Source of the DNA: Candidatus Caenarcanales bacterium | Lineage (GTDB): Bacteria > Cyanobacteriota > Vampirovibrionia > Caenarcaniphilales > Caenarcanaceae | NCBI GenBank assembly: GCA_947489925.1 | Contig: CANLFK010000003.1 | Location: 1 to 32,054 of the forward strand | Direction: 5' to 3' | DNA: 32,054 bases | Part shown: in pieces, positions 8,986-17,876 of the stretch | How the letters are laid out: each line of letters begins with the position of its first letter | How positions within the stretch are numbered: the first letter of the stretch is position 1 | The notes under the pieces: model-generated | Told to the model about the DNA's origin: nothing | The model's database searches: none | What the model saw: only the letters and a program-made list of their open reading frames with translations | Translations under genes and position numbers: made by a program

Positions 8986-9358
8986 TGTTTAATTCAAGTA
9001 AATCAACATTAAAAGTTTTAATTTTTTCATAAAATTCTGGAGTGTGTCCCCAAGGCTTTTTAGTGTTCCAGAGCCAAATATGTGTCATTTCATGAAAAAT
9101 AACTTCGCTAACTTTTTGAATATTTTCTTTGGCTAATAAATGTTTAGAAAGCCTTATAACTGGCTGAAATTGTTTGTCCTGAAAAACGGTAAAATCGGCA
9201 AAACGATGATAATTTTTACCAGTTCCAATTCGGTCAGACCATTTCACACGGCTAAGTGGCACTTCATTATTAAAATGAGTGGAATTTACACGGTCGAAAA
9301 TATTATATAAAACTGATTCAGCTAAAAGATTTTGTTCAGCATTTGTTATGGCAGACAC
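8978..9358 (-). CDS. SprT-like zinc metalloprotease
   Basis: A 126-residue protein with the SprT-like zinc peptidase core: HEMTH at residues 89-93 supplies two zinc-binding His and the catalytic Glu, and His105 in WGHTPEF is the likely third ligand. The N-terminal VNSTHFNNEVP stretch is also typical of the family (related to SprT/Spartan). Bacterial function is poorly known; eukaryotic Spartan degrades DNA-protein crosslinks. The start is GTG at 9356-9358, supported by AGGAGC at 9368-9373, 10 bases upstream. The C-terminal zinc-ribbon of longer SprT proteins is missing. It sits between tatA and purL and overlaps purL. Confidence 0.85.
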   Translation of the reverse strand: MSAITNAEQNLLAESVLYNIFDRVNSTHFNNEVPLSRVKWSDRIGTGKNYHRFADFTVFQDKQFQPVIRLSKHLLAKENIQKVSEVIFHEMTHIWLWNTKKPWGHTPEFYEKIKTFNVDLLELNNG

Positions 9359-9388
9359 TTATTATTTGCTCCTAAAACTTAATTGTTA

Positions 9389-9568
9389 TTATTCTGGTAA
9401 TTTAGATTGAGAGTCATCATTATTGCTTGTTTTCTGAAAAGCTTTTTTAAAATTGACTAAAGCTTCCCCTACAGATTTACCGAGTTCTGGCAATTTTTTG
9501 GGACCAAAAACGACTAATCCGATCACAAATAATATAGCCAATTCTGGTATTCCGAGATTAGGAAACAT
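9389..9568 (-). CDS. tatA: Sec-independent translocase protein TatA/TatE
   Basis: A 59-residue protein read on the minus strand from the ATG at 9566-9568 to TAA at 9389-9391. It begins MFPNLGIPELAILFVIGLVV, a single membrane helix, followed by the invariant FGPKKLPELGKSVGEAL hinge and amphipathic helix and a short acidic/polar tail (NNDDSQSKLPE). This is the signature of TatA/TatE, which forms the protein-conducting pore for folded Tat substrates with TatC. It lacks the longer tail of TatB. It is the first gene of the group leading to the SprT-like protease and purL. tatC is not in the window. Confidence 0.93.
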   Translation of the reverse strand: MFPNLGIPELAILFVIGLVVFGPKKLPELGKSVGEALVNFKKAFQKTSNNDDSQSKLPE

Positions 9569-9611
9569 AAATTTGAATGATTTTGATGTTAATAAATTAG
9601 AACAAACATAT

Positions 9612-9641
9612 TTTATAAGTGATTGTACTAATTCAATACAA
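9612..9641 (-). promoter_or_regulatory. Candidate promoter upstream of tatA
   Basis: On the minus strand, TTGTAT (9636-9641) and TATAAA (9612-9617) are separated by 18 bases, about 44 bases before the tatA ATG. It is the best sigma70-like pair in this divergent intergenic region; AT-rich DNA makes chance matches common. Confidence 0.3.
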
Positions 9642-9850
9642 ATATTAGCAGTTAATATAGTTTAGATTCTCTTAAATTTTTTATATCTTTTCTTAATCTA
9701 TAATTTTATATATATTTTTTGCAGGGTGTCGAACTTTATTTATTTGCATTAAATTTTTTAAATAGTAGTTTATTAATAATTTATACAAGATTGAGTATTT
9801 TATCCTATGCTTTTAAAAGTTAAGATTTGATGAAAGGCTTTTTTATTTTT

Positions 9851-10642
9851 ATGGAATTATTATTTTTGGGTGATATTGTTGGAGATAAGTCTTTTAGAGC
9901 GGTTATTCATTTTATGGAAACCAATAAGCTGGATGTAAATTTTGCAAATATTGAAAATGTGGCTGGCGGTTTCGGTATAACCCAAAATCATTATCAGCAA
10001 TTAATAAAAGCTGGATTTGATGGATTAACGGGCGGAAATCATATTTGGGATAAAAAAGAAGTTTTTACTTTTATTTCTCAAGCCAAAATTGCCCGACCTT
10101 ATAATTTCCCAAAAGGCGTACCAGGAAAAGGCTTTCATTTGATTAATAGACCCGAATTAGGCTTGAAAATTGGTTTAATTAATGTTTTAGGTCGGGTTTT
10201 TATGAATATTGTTTCTTTGAGTTGCCCTTTTAGAGCTTGTGATGAAGCAATTGAAGAATTAAAGTCTCAAGGAGCCAATTTGATTATTGTGGATATGCAC
10301 GCTGAAGCTACCGCCGAAAAAATTACTTTAGCTCATTATTTAGATGGAAGAGTAGGGGCTATTGTAGGAACTCATACGCATATACCGACTGCTGATACTA
10401 GCATTTTGCCTAAAGGAACGGCTTATATTACCGATTTGGGGGCTTGTATGTCGGTTAATAGTATGTTGGGTATGTCATACGATTCAACCATTAATAGGTT
10501 TTTGACTGGTATTCCAACCCGCATGGAAATTGATAAAAACCCAGATATTCAAATTAATGGTGTCAAAATCGAATTTAATAATGCTTTCAAAGCTGTTTCC
10601 ATTAAGCGAATAGAAAATAATAATTTAATTAAAGTGAATTAA
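9851..10642 (+). CDS. ymdB: YmdB/TIGR00282-type metallophosphoesterase
   Basis: A 263-residue phosphoesterase of the YmdB family (2',3'-cyclic-nucleotide 2'-phosphodiesterase, dinuclear metal enzyme). Metal-ligand motifs are in family order: LFLGDIVGD at the N-terminus, NIENVAGGFG, TGGNHIWDKKE, IVDMHAEATAEK and VGTHTHIPTAD, then YITDLGACM. The frame is open from a TTG at 9827 and an ATG at 9830, but family members begin at MxxLFxGDIVG, so the ATG at 9851 is preferred; no good Shine-Dalgarno sequence decides the matter. In Bacillus YmdB affects biofilm and RNA levels; the role here is unknown. It converges on ilvB with 3 bases between. Confidence 0.9.
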   Translation: MELLFLGDIVGDKSFRAVIHFMETNKLDVNFANIENVAGGFGITQNHYQQLIKAGFDGLTGGNHIWDKKEVFTFISQAKIARPYNFPKGVPGKGFHLINRPELGLKIGLINVLGRVFMNIVSLSCPFRACDEAIEELKSQGANLIIVDMHAEATAEKITLAHYLDGRVGAIVGTHTHIPTADTSILPKGTAYITDLGACMSVNSMLGMSYDSTINRFLTGIPTRMEIDKNPDIQINGVKIEFNNAFKAVSIKRIENNNLIKVN

Positions 10643-10645
10643 GCT

Positions 10646-12520
10646 TTAGATTTTTTGAGTTATTTCAGTTATCTCAGTTTGAAGAATTTTAAAATTGCTA
10701 ATTGCATTTACTGGAGCTCTCAAAACATCTTTTTCATAATCAGCATTATTTCGGCTTTCAGGTACTGTTTTGAGTCCAATTCCTTCCGCTCTATGATTAG
10801 AACCACCCGGTGGAACAATTGGATAAACATTAGCTTCTGGGTGTAAGTCTAAATCAATAATAATTGGTTCATTTAATTTTATAGCTTGTTTGAATATTTC
10901 TTTTAGCTCATCTGGCTTATCGCTACGAATTCCAGTAATTCCATATGCTTCAGCTAACTTGACATAATCTGGCGTGCCACTCCGTAAATCCGAAAAACTA
11001 TAATGACGATTATAAAATAATTCTTGCCATTGACGAACCATTCCCAAATTTCCATTATTCAAAATAATTGTGGTTACTGGTATATTATGCGAAGTCATTG
11101 TGCCAATTTCTTGCTGACACATCTGAAAGCTACCATCTCCGCTTATACAAATAACTGGCTTATCCAAACCTATATCTTGAGCGGCCGCTTTAGCACCGAT
11201 TGCCGCTGGTAAACCAAATCCCATAGTACCTAAACCACCCGAAGTTATCCAACGGCGAGGATTTTCAGATTTTATATACTGAGCCGCCCACATTTGATGC
11301 TGCCCAACATCAGTTGTATAAATTGCATCTTGAGCAACCTCATTGAGAGCTTTAAAAATATCATGCGGTGCAATACGGCTTTTGGCTTCTGAGTCGTCTA
11401 AAGGATATTCTCTTTGCCATTGTTTTACTTTATTTAGCCAGTTTTCAGTAATAGGTTTTTGCTTATTAATAACCTCAATTAGCTCAGTCAGAATAGCTTT
11501 TGCGTCTCCGATTAATGATAAATCGACACCTGGTAAAATTTTACGGTTCTTGCCAATTTCCGCTGGATCAATATCTAAATGAATTACTTTGGCATTTGGA
11601 GCAAAGGCTTCCAGCTTTCCAGTTGCTCTATCATCAAAACGGACTCCTACTGCAATTAATAAATCACTTTCATAAATCGCAAAATTAGCCGCTGGCATTC
11701 CATGCATTCCGAGCATTCCTAAATTAAGCTCATGATTATCTGAAACTGCTCCTTTGCCCATTAAAGTCCAGACTAATGGTATTAAACAGCTTTCAGCTAA
11801 TTGTTGAACTTCTTTATTTGCACCCGAACTTATAATACCGCCACCAATATACAAAACGGGTCTCTCAGCCTGTAAAATCATTTTAGCCGCCAAATTCAGT
11901 TTTTCAGCTGAAGGTTTTAGTTTTTTGGGCAAACCAGCCAATTTCACTTCGGGCATTTTGCCATTCCATTCAAATTTATTATTTAAAATATCTTTCGGTA
12001 AATCAACCAAAACTGGTCCTGGTCGTCCATTAGTTGCAATTTTAAAAGCTTCATTAATGGTTTGTGGTATTTTATCTGAAGATTTAACCAAATAATTATG
12101 CTTAGTAATTGGCAAAGATAAATTAAATAAATCAGCCTCCTGAAAAGCATCTTTACCAATCAAAGCACTAGGAACTTGCCCAGTTAAAGCCACAATTGGT
12201 ATTGAATCCATTTGAGCAGAACAAATACCAGTTAATAAATTAGTAGCACCAGGACCAGAAGTAGCCAAACAAACACCCGGTTTTCCAGAAACCCTTGCAT
12301 ATCCGTCTGCCGCATGAGCCGCCCCTTGTTCATGTCTGACTAAAATATGCCTGATTTTGTTTTGGGCATAAATTTCATCGTAAAGACCAAGTAAAACTCC
12401 ACCAGGATAGCCAAAAATGGTTTGTACTTGATTTTCTACTAAACTTTGAAGTAAAGCATTAGAACCGTTAATACTAAAAAAATCTGAATCTGAACAGGTG
12501 TCTTCTTTTTGATTTTTCAT
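10646..12520 (-). CDS. ilvB: Acetolactate synthase, large (catalytic) subunit
   Basis: A 624-residue thiamine-diphosphate enzyme that condenses pyruvate (or pyruvate plus 2-oxobutyrate) in the first common step of branched-chain amino acid synthesis. The catalytic Glu64 lies in RHEQGAAHAADGYAR; the ThDP/Mg motif starts at about residue 463 as GDGSFQM and ends with NNGNLGMVRQWQELFY; HLDIDPAEIGKN belongs to the central FAD-binding domain. It is somewhat longer than usual, with a C-terminal extension of about 45 residues after the GGSNHRAEG segment. The regulatory subunit ilvN is not adjacent. The 125-base gap upstream separates it from the ABC transporter genes. Confidence 0.95.
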   Translation of the reverse strand: MKNQKEDTCSDSDFFSINGSNALLQSLVENQVQTIFGYPGGVLLGLYDEIYAQNKIRHILVRHEQGAAHAADGYARVSGKPGVCLATSGPGATNLLTGICSAQMDSIPIVALTGQVPSALIGKDAFQEADLFNLSLPITKHNYLVKSSDKIPQTINEAFKIATNGRPGPVLVDLPKDILNNKFEWNGKMPEVKLAGLPKKLKPSAEKLNLAAKMILQAERPVLYIGGGIISSGANKEVQQLAESCLIPLVWTLMGKGAVSDNHELNLGMLGMHGMPAANFAIYESDLLIAVGVRFDDRATGKLEAFAPNAKVIHLDIDPAEIGKNRKILPGVDLSLIGDAKAILTELIEVINKQKPITENWLNKVKQWQREYPLDDSEAKSRIAPHDIFKALNEVAQDAIYTTDVGQHQMWAAQYIKSENPRRWITSGGLGTMGFGLPAAIGAKAAAQDIGLDKPVICISGDGSFQMCQQEIGTMTSHNIPVTTIILNNGNLGMVRQWQELFYNRHYSFSDLRSGTPDYVKLAEAYGITGIRSDKPDELKEIFKQAIKLNEPIIIDLDLHPEANVYPIVPPGGSNHRAEGIGLKTVPESRNNADYEKDVLRAPVNAISNFKILQTEITEITQKI

Positions 12521-12645
12521 GGCTAATTTGACCTTTGTAAAATAAAGAGCTTAAATTTTATGATACTTACATAATAGCGTAGCTCAAGTTAAGAAAGGAA
12601 TAAATAATAATTATTTTTTAGAATAAATTTAAGAGAGGTCTTTTT

Positions 12646-13398
12646 TTAATGATGCATCATGATTTCGGTGTATTCTTTAACGATTTCTTTGGGTGAGCCT
12701 ACTTTCATTAATTTACTGTTTTGAATCCAAATTACTTTTGAGCAATGTTCCTCAGCCTGTTTCAAAGAATGAGTTACCATAACAATAGTTGTTTCTTTTC
12801 TTTTTTTTATTTCTTCAAATTTCTGTAAACATTTTTCCTGAAACGCTATATCTCCAACTGCCAAAACCTCATCAATTAATAAAATTTCAGCTTGAACTTG
12901 AATGGCAATCGAAAAAGACAGGCGAGCCATCATACCCGAAGAATAAGTACGCACAGGTTGATCAATTTTTTCCCCTAATTCCGAAAACTCAATAATGTCA
13001 GCTGTTCTAGAACTTAAATAATTATTACTCATTCCGAATAAACTGCCATTTAAAAAAATATTTTCACGACCCGTAAAGTCTGGATGTAAACCAGCTCCTA
13101 AAGCTAACATACTGGTAATTTCCCCTTTAATAGTAACTTTACCTTCGCTTGGTCCTGATATTCCAGCAATTAATTTGAGAGCCGTGCTTTTTCCAGAGCC
13201 ATTTTGACCTATTATGGCAACTGTTTCACCCTTGTAAATTTCAAACGAAACATTATCTAAACTTTTAATTTCTTTTGGTTTTGAATCTTTTGGTTGCAAA
13301 ACTCTGGCGAAAATTTCTCTGATATTAAAAGAACGAAGGCTTGAATGATAAGTTTTGCTAACATTTTCAAATTTAATAATAATTTCGTCTTTGTTCAT
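12646..13398 (-). CDS. ABC transporter ATPase of a polysaccharide exporter (Wzt/TagH/KpsT type)
   Basis: A 250-residue ABC ATPase. Walker A is GQNGSGKST (residues 64-72), the signature is YSSGMMARLSF and Walker B is ILLIDEVLAVGD, followed by the switch His in MVTHS. The ATPase core and the Gly-rich GAGLHPDFTGRENI stretch are those of exporters that push lipid-linked O-antigen, teichoic acid or capsule chains across the inner membrane. It ends soon after the nucleotide-binding domain, so it lacks the C-terminal carbohydrate-binding domain of Wzt proteins that recognise a chain-end modification. It starts 6 bases after the permease stop. No glycosyltransferases are in the window, so the substrate is unknown. 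Confidence 0.92.
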   Translation of the reverse strand: MNKDEIIIKFENVSKTYHSSLRSFNIREIFARVLQPKDSKPKEIKSLDNVSFEIYKGETVAIIGQNGSGKSTALKLIAGISGPSEGKVTIKGEITSMLALGAGLHPDFTGRENIFLNGSLFGMSNNYLSSRTADIIEFSELGEKIDQPVRTYSSGMMARLSFSIAIQVQAEILLIDEVLAVGDIAFQEKCLQKFEEIKKRKETTIVMVTHSLKQAEEHCSKVIWIQNSKLMKVGSPKEIVKEYTEIMMHH

Positions 13399-13404
13399 TG
13401 TGTT

Positions 13405-14229
13405 TTAAATTAAGTCTGAAACTATATATCTAAGGCGATTAAAAATCCAATGACTAATTAAATACCAAATAAGTGTAAATAAGCAAAAGTATAAAAGCAA
13501 ATGCCAATTCGGGTGATGCCCTGCATGAACAATGTCTCGGTATAAAGATATTATACTAGCAAAAGGCTGAGCATTTAAAATCCAAGCGTATTTTTTAGAA
13601 ATTGTTTCGGCTGAATATATAATTGGTGTTAAAAAAAATAAAAGAGACAGCAAGGTGTTTACAATATAGCTTAAATCTCGAATAATAGCTCCTACTGAAG
13701 ATAAAAATAGACAGGTAGCATATAAGAATATTGAGTGCAAAACTACTAAAAATGGAAACCATAATAAATTTAAAGTAATTGAAGCTTTGGTAATTAGCAT
13801 TAAAATAAGTATTAAACTAAATGAAATTAAATAATTAATTGCTCCCGAAGCTATCAAAGAAATTATTAAAATCTCTTGTGGGAAATAAACCTTTGATAAA
13901 AAACCAGCATTAGAAGGAAATAAGTCGCAAGCACGGCCTAAAACCTGAATCGAAAAATTCCAAGCATTAATTCCAATGAATAAAAAAACTAAATAATTAG
14001 GAATAGCAGTTTGAGTAATTCGTGAAAAGACAAAAAAGTAAATAGCCAAAGATAAAAGAGGATTTAAAAAATTCCATAAAATACCCAAAAAAGATCCTTT
14101 ATACCGCATTTCAAGCTCTCTATTGGTTAAGTTCAACAAAAAACTACGATACTTCCAAGTATCAGCATAAATCTGAAAAATATTAAAGGGAGTTTTATTA
14201 GTGGTAATTATTATCTTTGGCTCAGTCAT
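13405..14229 (-). CDS. ABC-2 type permease of a polysaccharide exporter (Wzm/TagG type)
   Basis: A 274-residue inner-membrane permease with about six hydrophobic segments. The N-terminal stretch ELEMRYKGSFLGILWNFLNP is the characteristic cytoplasmic motif of the Wzm/TagG/KpsM branch of ABC-2 permeases, and SAVGAIIRDL-like and LTPIIYS segments follow in the expected order (here SSVGAIIRDLSYI and FFLTPIIYSAE). With the adjoining ATPase it forms the exporter for a polyprenyl-linked surface glycan. The order metK - DUF937 - permease - ATPase is compact on one strand. The glycan cannot be named from this window. Confidence 0.92.
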   Translation of the reverse strand: MTEPKIIITTNKTPFNIFQIYADTWKYRSFLLNLTNRELEMRYKGSFLGILWNFLNPLLSLAIYFFVFSRITQTAIPNYLVFLFIGINAWNFSIQVLGRACDLFPSNAGFLSKVYFPQEILIISLIASGAINYLISFSLILILMLITKASITLNLLWFPFLVVLHSIFLYATCLFLSSVGAIIRDLSYIVNTLLSLLFFLTPIIYSAETISKKYAWILNAQPFASIISLYRDIVHAGHHPNWHLLLYFCLFTLIWYLISHWIFNRLRYIVSDLI

Positions 14230-14234
14230 ACAGC

Positions 14235-14627
14235 TTATTTGAATCCTTTCATGAAAAATCCAGCAATATCATCAAGAATTTGTCCATCACCATTTTGGTC
14301 AATTAATGAAGTTATATCTTTTTTTTGACTCAAAGCATTCATAACTAAAGGTGCAATATTGCCAATTACTTCAGTCGCTGTTTCTTGATTTAAGTTTAAT
14401 TTTTCTGAAACGGCATTTGTAGCTTCTTGAGTTGGGTCACCCAGTGAACTATTTGTTATTGCTTGTTTTTCAGTTAAACTTTTCAGTCCGCTGACAATTA
14501 AAGGCACTGCTATTTCTAGTATTTGATTAGTTTTAGCTTCATCAATTCCAAACTTTGCAGATAATTGGCGAATAACTGAAGGAGCCACAGTTTGAATTAA
14601 ACTAGAAATTAAATCATTATTTGACAT
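14235..14627 (-). CDS. DUF937 family protein with a calcium-loop-like C-terminus
   Basis: A 130-residue protein resembling the DUF937 (YidB-like) family: a mainly helical sequence with repeats of the form APSVIRQLSAKFGI / AVPLIVSGLKSL / IAPLVMNALSQ. Near the C-terminus, residues in DQNGDGQILDDIAGFF match the DxNxDGxxxxDD pattern of an EF-hand or dockerin-type calcium loop. No signal peptide is seen, so it is probably cytoplasmic. It lies between metK and the exporter permease with short spacers. The function of the family is not established; a calcium-linked role is only a reading of the loop motif. Confidence 0.75.
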   Translation of the reverse strand: MSNNDLISSLIQTVAPSVIRQLSAKFGIDEAKTNQILEIAVPLIVSGLKSLTEKQAITNSSLGDPTQEATNAVSEKLNLNQETATEVIGNIAPLVMNALSQKKDITSLIDQNGDGQILDDIAGFFMKGFK

Positions 14628-14643
14628 TTTATTATTTTTTTAT

Positions 14644-15888
14644 TTAAACAGTTTGAAGTTTTATATTTTTTAATTGATTAGCTTTTTTCTTTAAAGCCTC
14701 AACCTGATCAAGTTTTTCCCAAGGCAAATCTATGTCAAAGCGTCCAAAATGACCATATGCCGCCACATTTTTATAAAAAGAACCTTCATTTTTGGCTGGT
14801 AAATTCTTTAAATCAAATTGCTGAATAATTGACCAAGGACGCAAATCAAAATGCTCTTTAACCAAATTAGACAAAGTTTCATCATCTAAAATTCCAGTTC
14901 CTTGCGTAAATACTGAAAGAGAGACTGGTTTTGCCATGCCAATAGCATATGAAATTTGAATTTCGCAAATGGAAGCTAAACCAGCCGCCACAATGTTTTT
15001 TGCAATATGACGAGCCGCATATGCTGCTGAACGGTCTACTTTGGTTGGATCTTTGCCCGAAAAAGCTCCGCCACCATGTCTTCCATAACCGCCATATGTA
15101 TCAACAATAATTTTCCGTCCAGTTAAGCCAGCATCTCCGTGAGGACCTCCAATTACAAAACGACCAGATGGATTAATAATAATTTTAGTTTTATCATCAA
15201 TATTCAAGCTATATCTTTCCAGAACTGGATTTATGACATATTTTATTAAATCAATTTTAATTTTATCAAGATCAATATTGTCTTCATGCTGTGTTGAAAT
15301 CAAAATTGTATCAAGTCTAATGGGCAAGCCATTTTCATATTCAACGGTTACCTGAGTTTTACCATCTGGTCTTAAATATTTTAATGAGCCATTTTTACGA
15401 ACCTCACTAAGTCTTAAGGCTAAACGATGAGCAATTGCAATCGAAATAGGCATTAATTCAGGAGTTTCATTGCAAGCAAAACCAAACATTAAGCCTTGAT
15501 CGCCAGCTCCAATTGAATTAGCAATTTCATGATCATTTAAGCCTTCATTTCTGGATTCCAAAGACTGAGTAACTGTTTGTGAAATATCTGGTGATTGTCT
15601 ATTAACTGCCACCAAAACTGAACAAGTCTCACTGGAAAAGCCCAAAGTCGGATCATTATAGCCGATTTCTTCAATGGTTTTACGAGCTACTTCGGCATAA
15701 TTTATATGAGCATTAGAAGTGATTTCTCCGCTAATTACAACTAAGCCAGTTGCTACTAAAGTTTCACAAGCTACTCTGGCATTTGTGTCTTTGCTTAAAA
15801 TTGCGTCTAATACTGAATCAGAGATTTGATCACAAATTTTATCTGGATGTCCTTCAGTAACTGATTCGGAAGTAAATAAATATTTCAA
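14644..15888 (-). CDS. metK: S-adenosylmethionine synthetase
   Basis: A 414-residue MetK that makes S-adenosylmethionine from methionine and ATP. Signature stretches are ESVTEGHPDKICDQISD at the N-terminus, GAGDQGLMFGFA in the middle and GGGAFSGKDPTKVDRSAAY towards the C-terminus; size is normal. The start is TTG (15886-15888), read from alignment to MKYLFTSESVTEGH and from GAGAGGG at 15898-15904, 9 bases upstream. The 197-base region upstream, shared with aspS, shows no recognisable SAM riboswitch. The DUF937 gene follows after 16 bases on the same strand. Confidence 0.97.
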   Translation of the reverse strand: MKYLFTSESVTEGHPDKICDQISDSVLDAILSKDTNARVACETLVATGLVVISGEITSNAHINYAEVARKTIEEIGYNDPTLGFSSETCSVLVAVNRQSPDISQTVTQSLESRNEGLNDHEIANSIGAGDQGLMFGFACNETPELMPISIAIAHRLALRLSEVRKNGSLKYLRPDGKTQVTVEYENGLPIRLDTILISTQHEDNIDLDKIKIDLIKYVINPVLERYSLNIDDKTKIIINPSGRFVIGGPHGDAGLTGRKIIVDTYGGYGRHGGGAFSGKDPTKVDRSAAYAARHIAKNIVAAGLASICEIQISYAIGMAKPVSLSVFTQGTGILDDETLSNLVKEHFDLRPWSIIQQFDLKNLPAKNEGSFYKNVAAYGHFGRFDIDLPWEKLDQVEALKKKANQLKNIKLQTV

Positions 15889-15897
15889 TAGAAAAAG

Positions 15898-15904
15898 CCC
15901 TCTC
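15898..15904 (-). promoter_or_regulatory. Ribosome binding site deciding the metK TTG start
   Basis: The minus strand reads GAGAGGG here, ending 9 bases before the TTG codon of metK. It supports TTG as the true start where no ATG exists in the expected position. Confidence 0.7.
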
Positions 15905-16050
15905 TTACTTATTTAATACTAAAAATTAATACTAAAAAATATATTTTAAAATTTTACCTAAATTAAAAATGTAAATGTAATTATTAAGACAAATTTTTAA
16001 ATAATTTATTCTTCATTAAATTGGTTTTAGGTCTAAAATCCTGAAATAGG

Positions 16051-16056
16051 TATAAT
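16051..16056 (+). promoter_or_regulatory. Putative -10 element of aspS
   Basis: TATAAT lies 29 bases before the aspS ATG (16086), at a plausible distance for a short leader. The matching -35 region is weak (TTAGGT at 18 bp spacing), so the call rests on the -10 sequence alone. Confidence 0.4.
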
Positions 16057-16085
16057 ATTTTTACTCTTAAATTTTATTTTTATTT

Positions 16086-17876
16086 ATGCCATTTCGTAGT
16101 CATTTTTGTGGAACACTATCTCAATCCGATGAAGGAGCAAATGTTTATTTAGCTGGCTGGGTTGATGTTAGAAGAGATTTAGGTGGATTAATCTTTATTG
16201 AATTGCGAGACCATACTGGAAGAGTTCAATTAGTCTCAGACCCGAAAGTAAATTCTGAAATACATGAAGTTTTTGAAACTTTAAAACCAGAATTTGTCAT
16301 TAAAATAAAAGGCAAAATTAAAGCTCGCCCAGATGGAACTCAAAATCCTGAATTAAGGTCTGGAGCAGTTGAAATTTGTCCAAGCGAAGTAGTGATTTTA
16401 AATAAATGCAAAACTTTACCGCTTCCGATTGAAAACTTTAATGAAGCTGATGAAAATTTCAGATTAAAATATCGAGTTTTAGATTTGCGTACTGATAAAA
16501 TGCAGAAAAATATCAGAGCTAGGCATAAAATTACGCAGTCAATCAGAGATTATTTGAATAAAGGAGGTTTTCTGGAAATTGAAACTCCAATTTTAACTCG
16601 CTCAACACCAGAAGGTGCTCGTGATTATTTGGTGCCAAGCCGTACTCAAGCTGGTAAGTTTTTTGCTTTGCCTCAAAGTCCTCAATTATTCAAGCAATTA
16701 TTAATGATTTCTGGTTTTGAAAGATATTATCAAGTAGCTAGATGCTTTCGAGATGAAGATTTAAGAGCTGATCGTCAGCCAGAATTTACGCAAGTTGATA
16801 TTGAAATGTCTTTTGTGGAAGTTGATGATGTTATAAAAATGGCAGAAGGACTTTTACAGAAAGCTTTTGCGTCAGTTGGTAGAGAAATTGAATTGCCAAT
16901 TAATCGCATGAGTTATAAAGATGCTATTTCAAAATACGGTTCTGATAAGCCAGATTTGCGTTTTGGACTTGAATTAATAGATTTTAGTGAAATTATGAAA
17001 AATAGTGCTTTTGAATCTTTTGCCGCCATTGCGAATAAAAAAGGCTCTGTCAAAGGAATTTGTGTGCCTAATACGCTTGATTGGTCTCGTAAAGAATTTG
17101 ATGATTTGAGAAATACCTGCATAAATGACTATGGAGCAAAGGGTTTGGCTTGGATTAGTTATAAAAATGATGATGATTTAGGGAATTCCCCAATTAGCAA
17201 ATTTTTTAAGCCAGAAGAATTAAAACAAATAAAACAATTAGCAGGTGCTAAAAAGGGAGATAGTATTTTCTTGATTGCGGACAAGTCTCAGCAAGTCGTT
17301 AATGATATTTTGGGCAAATTGCGTTTATATTTGGCTAATAAATTAAACTTGATTGATGAAAAATTAGATAAATTGGTTTGGATTATTGATTGGCCATTAC
17401 TCGAAAAAGATCCTGAGAGCGGTAATTTTGCTTTTATGAATCATCCTTTTACGGCTGTTAATCCGCAAGATTCGCATTTATTAGCTTTAGAGCCAGAGTC
17501 AGCCAGAGCTTTAGCTTATGATATTGTTTATAATGGTGTTGAACTCGGTGGTGGAAGTATTCGTAATCATCAAGAAGATGCACAGAAGAGAGCTTTGGGC
17601 TTTTTGGGTATGACAGAAGAGGAATCTCAAGAGCGTTTTGGCTTTTTATTGCAAGCTTTGGCTTTTGGTGCTCCTCCGCATGGTGGAATTGCCTTGGGCT
17701 TGGATCGCTTAGTTATGATGCTAACTGAATCTGAATCACTAAGACAAGTAATTGCTTTCCCGAAAGTTCAATCAGCTGGTTGTTTACTAACTGGAGCACC
17801 TTCCGAAGTAGATGATCAACAATTAAGAGAATTATCAATTAAGTCTTTGAAAGTGACTAAAGAGAAAGTTAATTAA
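16086..17876 (+). CDS. aspS: Aspartyl-tRNA synthetase (bacterial type)
   Basis: A 596-residue AspRS of the bacterial type: N-terminal OB fold, class II catalytic core, and an inserted GAD domain between about residues 290 and 420. Motif 2 is visible as FRDEDLRADRQPEFTQVD and motif 3 as GGIALGLDRLVMML. In the OB fold the sequence VRRDLGGLIF carries Leu where many non-discriminating AspRS enzymes have His (RRDHGG), which leans towards an enzyme charging only tRNA-Asp; this is an inference from published specificity determinants and needs an AsnRS gene to be found. Its stop TAA overlaps the dprA ATG by one base, and dprA and the Xer-like gene follow, forming a three-gene operon. Confidence 0.97.
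   Translation: MPFRSHFCGTLSQSDEGANVYLAGWVDVRRDLGGLIFIELRDHTGRVQLVSDPKVNSEIHEVFETLKPEFVIKIKGKIKARPDGTQNPELRSGAVEICPSEVVILNKCKTLPLPIENFNEADENFRLKYRVLDLRTDKMQKNIRARHKITQSIRDYLNKGGFLEIETPILTRSTPEGARDYLVPSRTQAGKFFALPQSPQLFKQLLMISGFERYYQVARCFRDEDLRADRQPEFTQVDIEMSFVEVDDVIKMAEGLLQKAFASVGREIELPINRMSYKDAISKYGSDKPDLRFGLELIDFSEIMKNSAFESFAAIANKKGSVKGICVPNTLDWSRKEFDDLRNTCINDYGAKGLAWISYKNDDDLGNSPISKFFKPEELKQIKQLAGAKKGDSIFLIADKSQQVVNDILGKLRLYLANKLNLIDEKLDKLVWIIDWPLLEKDPESGNFAFMNHPFTAVNPQDSHLLALEPESARALAYDIVYNGVELGGGSIRNHQEDAQKRALGFLGMTEEESQERFGFLLQALAFGAPPHGGIALGLDRLVMMLTESESLRQVIAFPKVQSAGCLLTGAPSEVDDQQLRELSIKSLKVTKEKVN

Noticed and set aside
9453..9665. 70-codon plus-strand ORF
   Set aside because: It is antisense to the clearly recognisable tatA on the minus strand.
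15889..16085. Possible SAM riboswitch upstream of metK
   Set aside because: The region is AT-rich and shows none of the conserved paired elements of SAM riboswitches; only a Shine-Dalgarno sequence is convincing.
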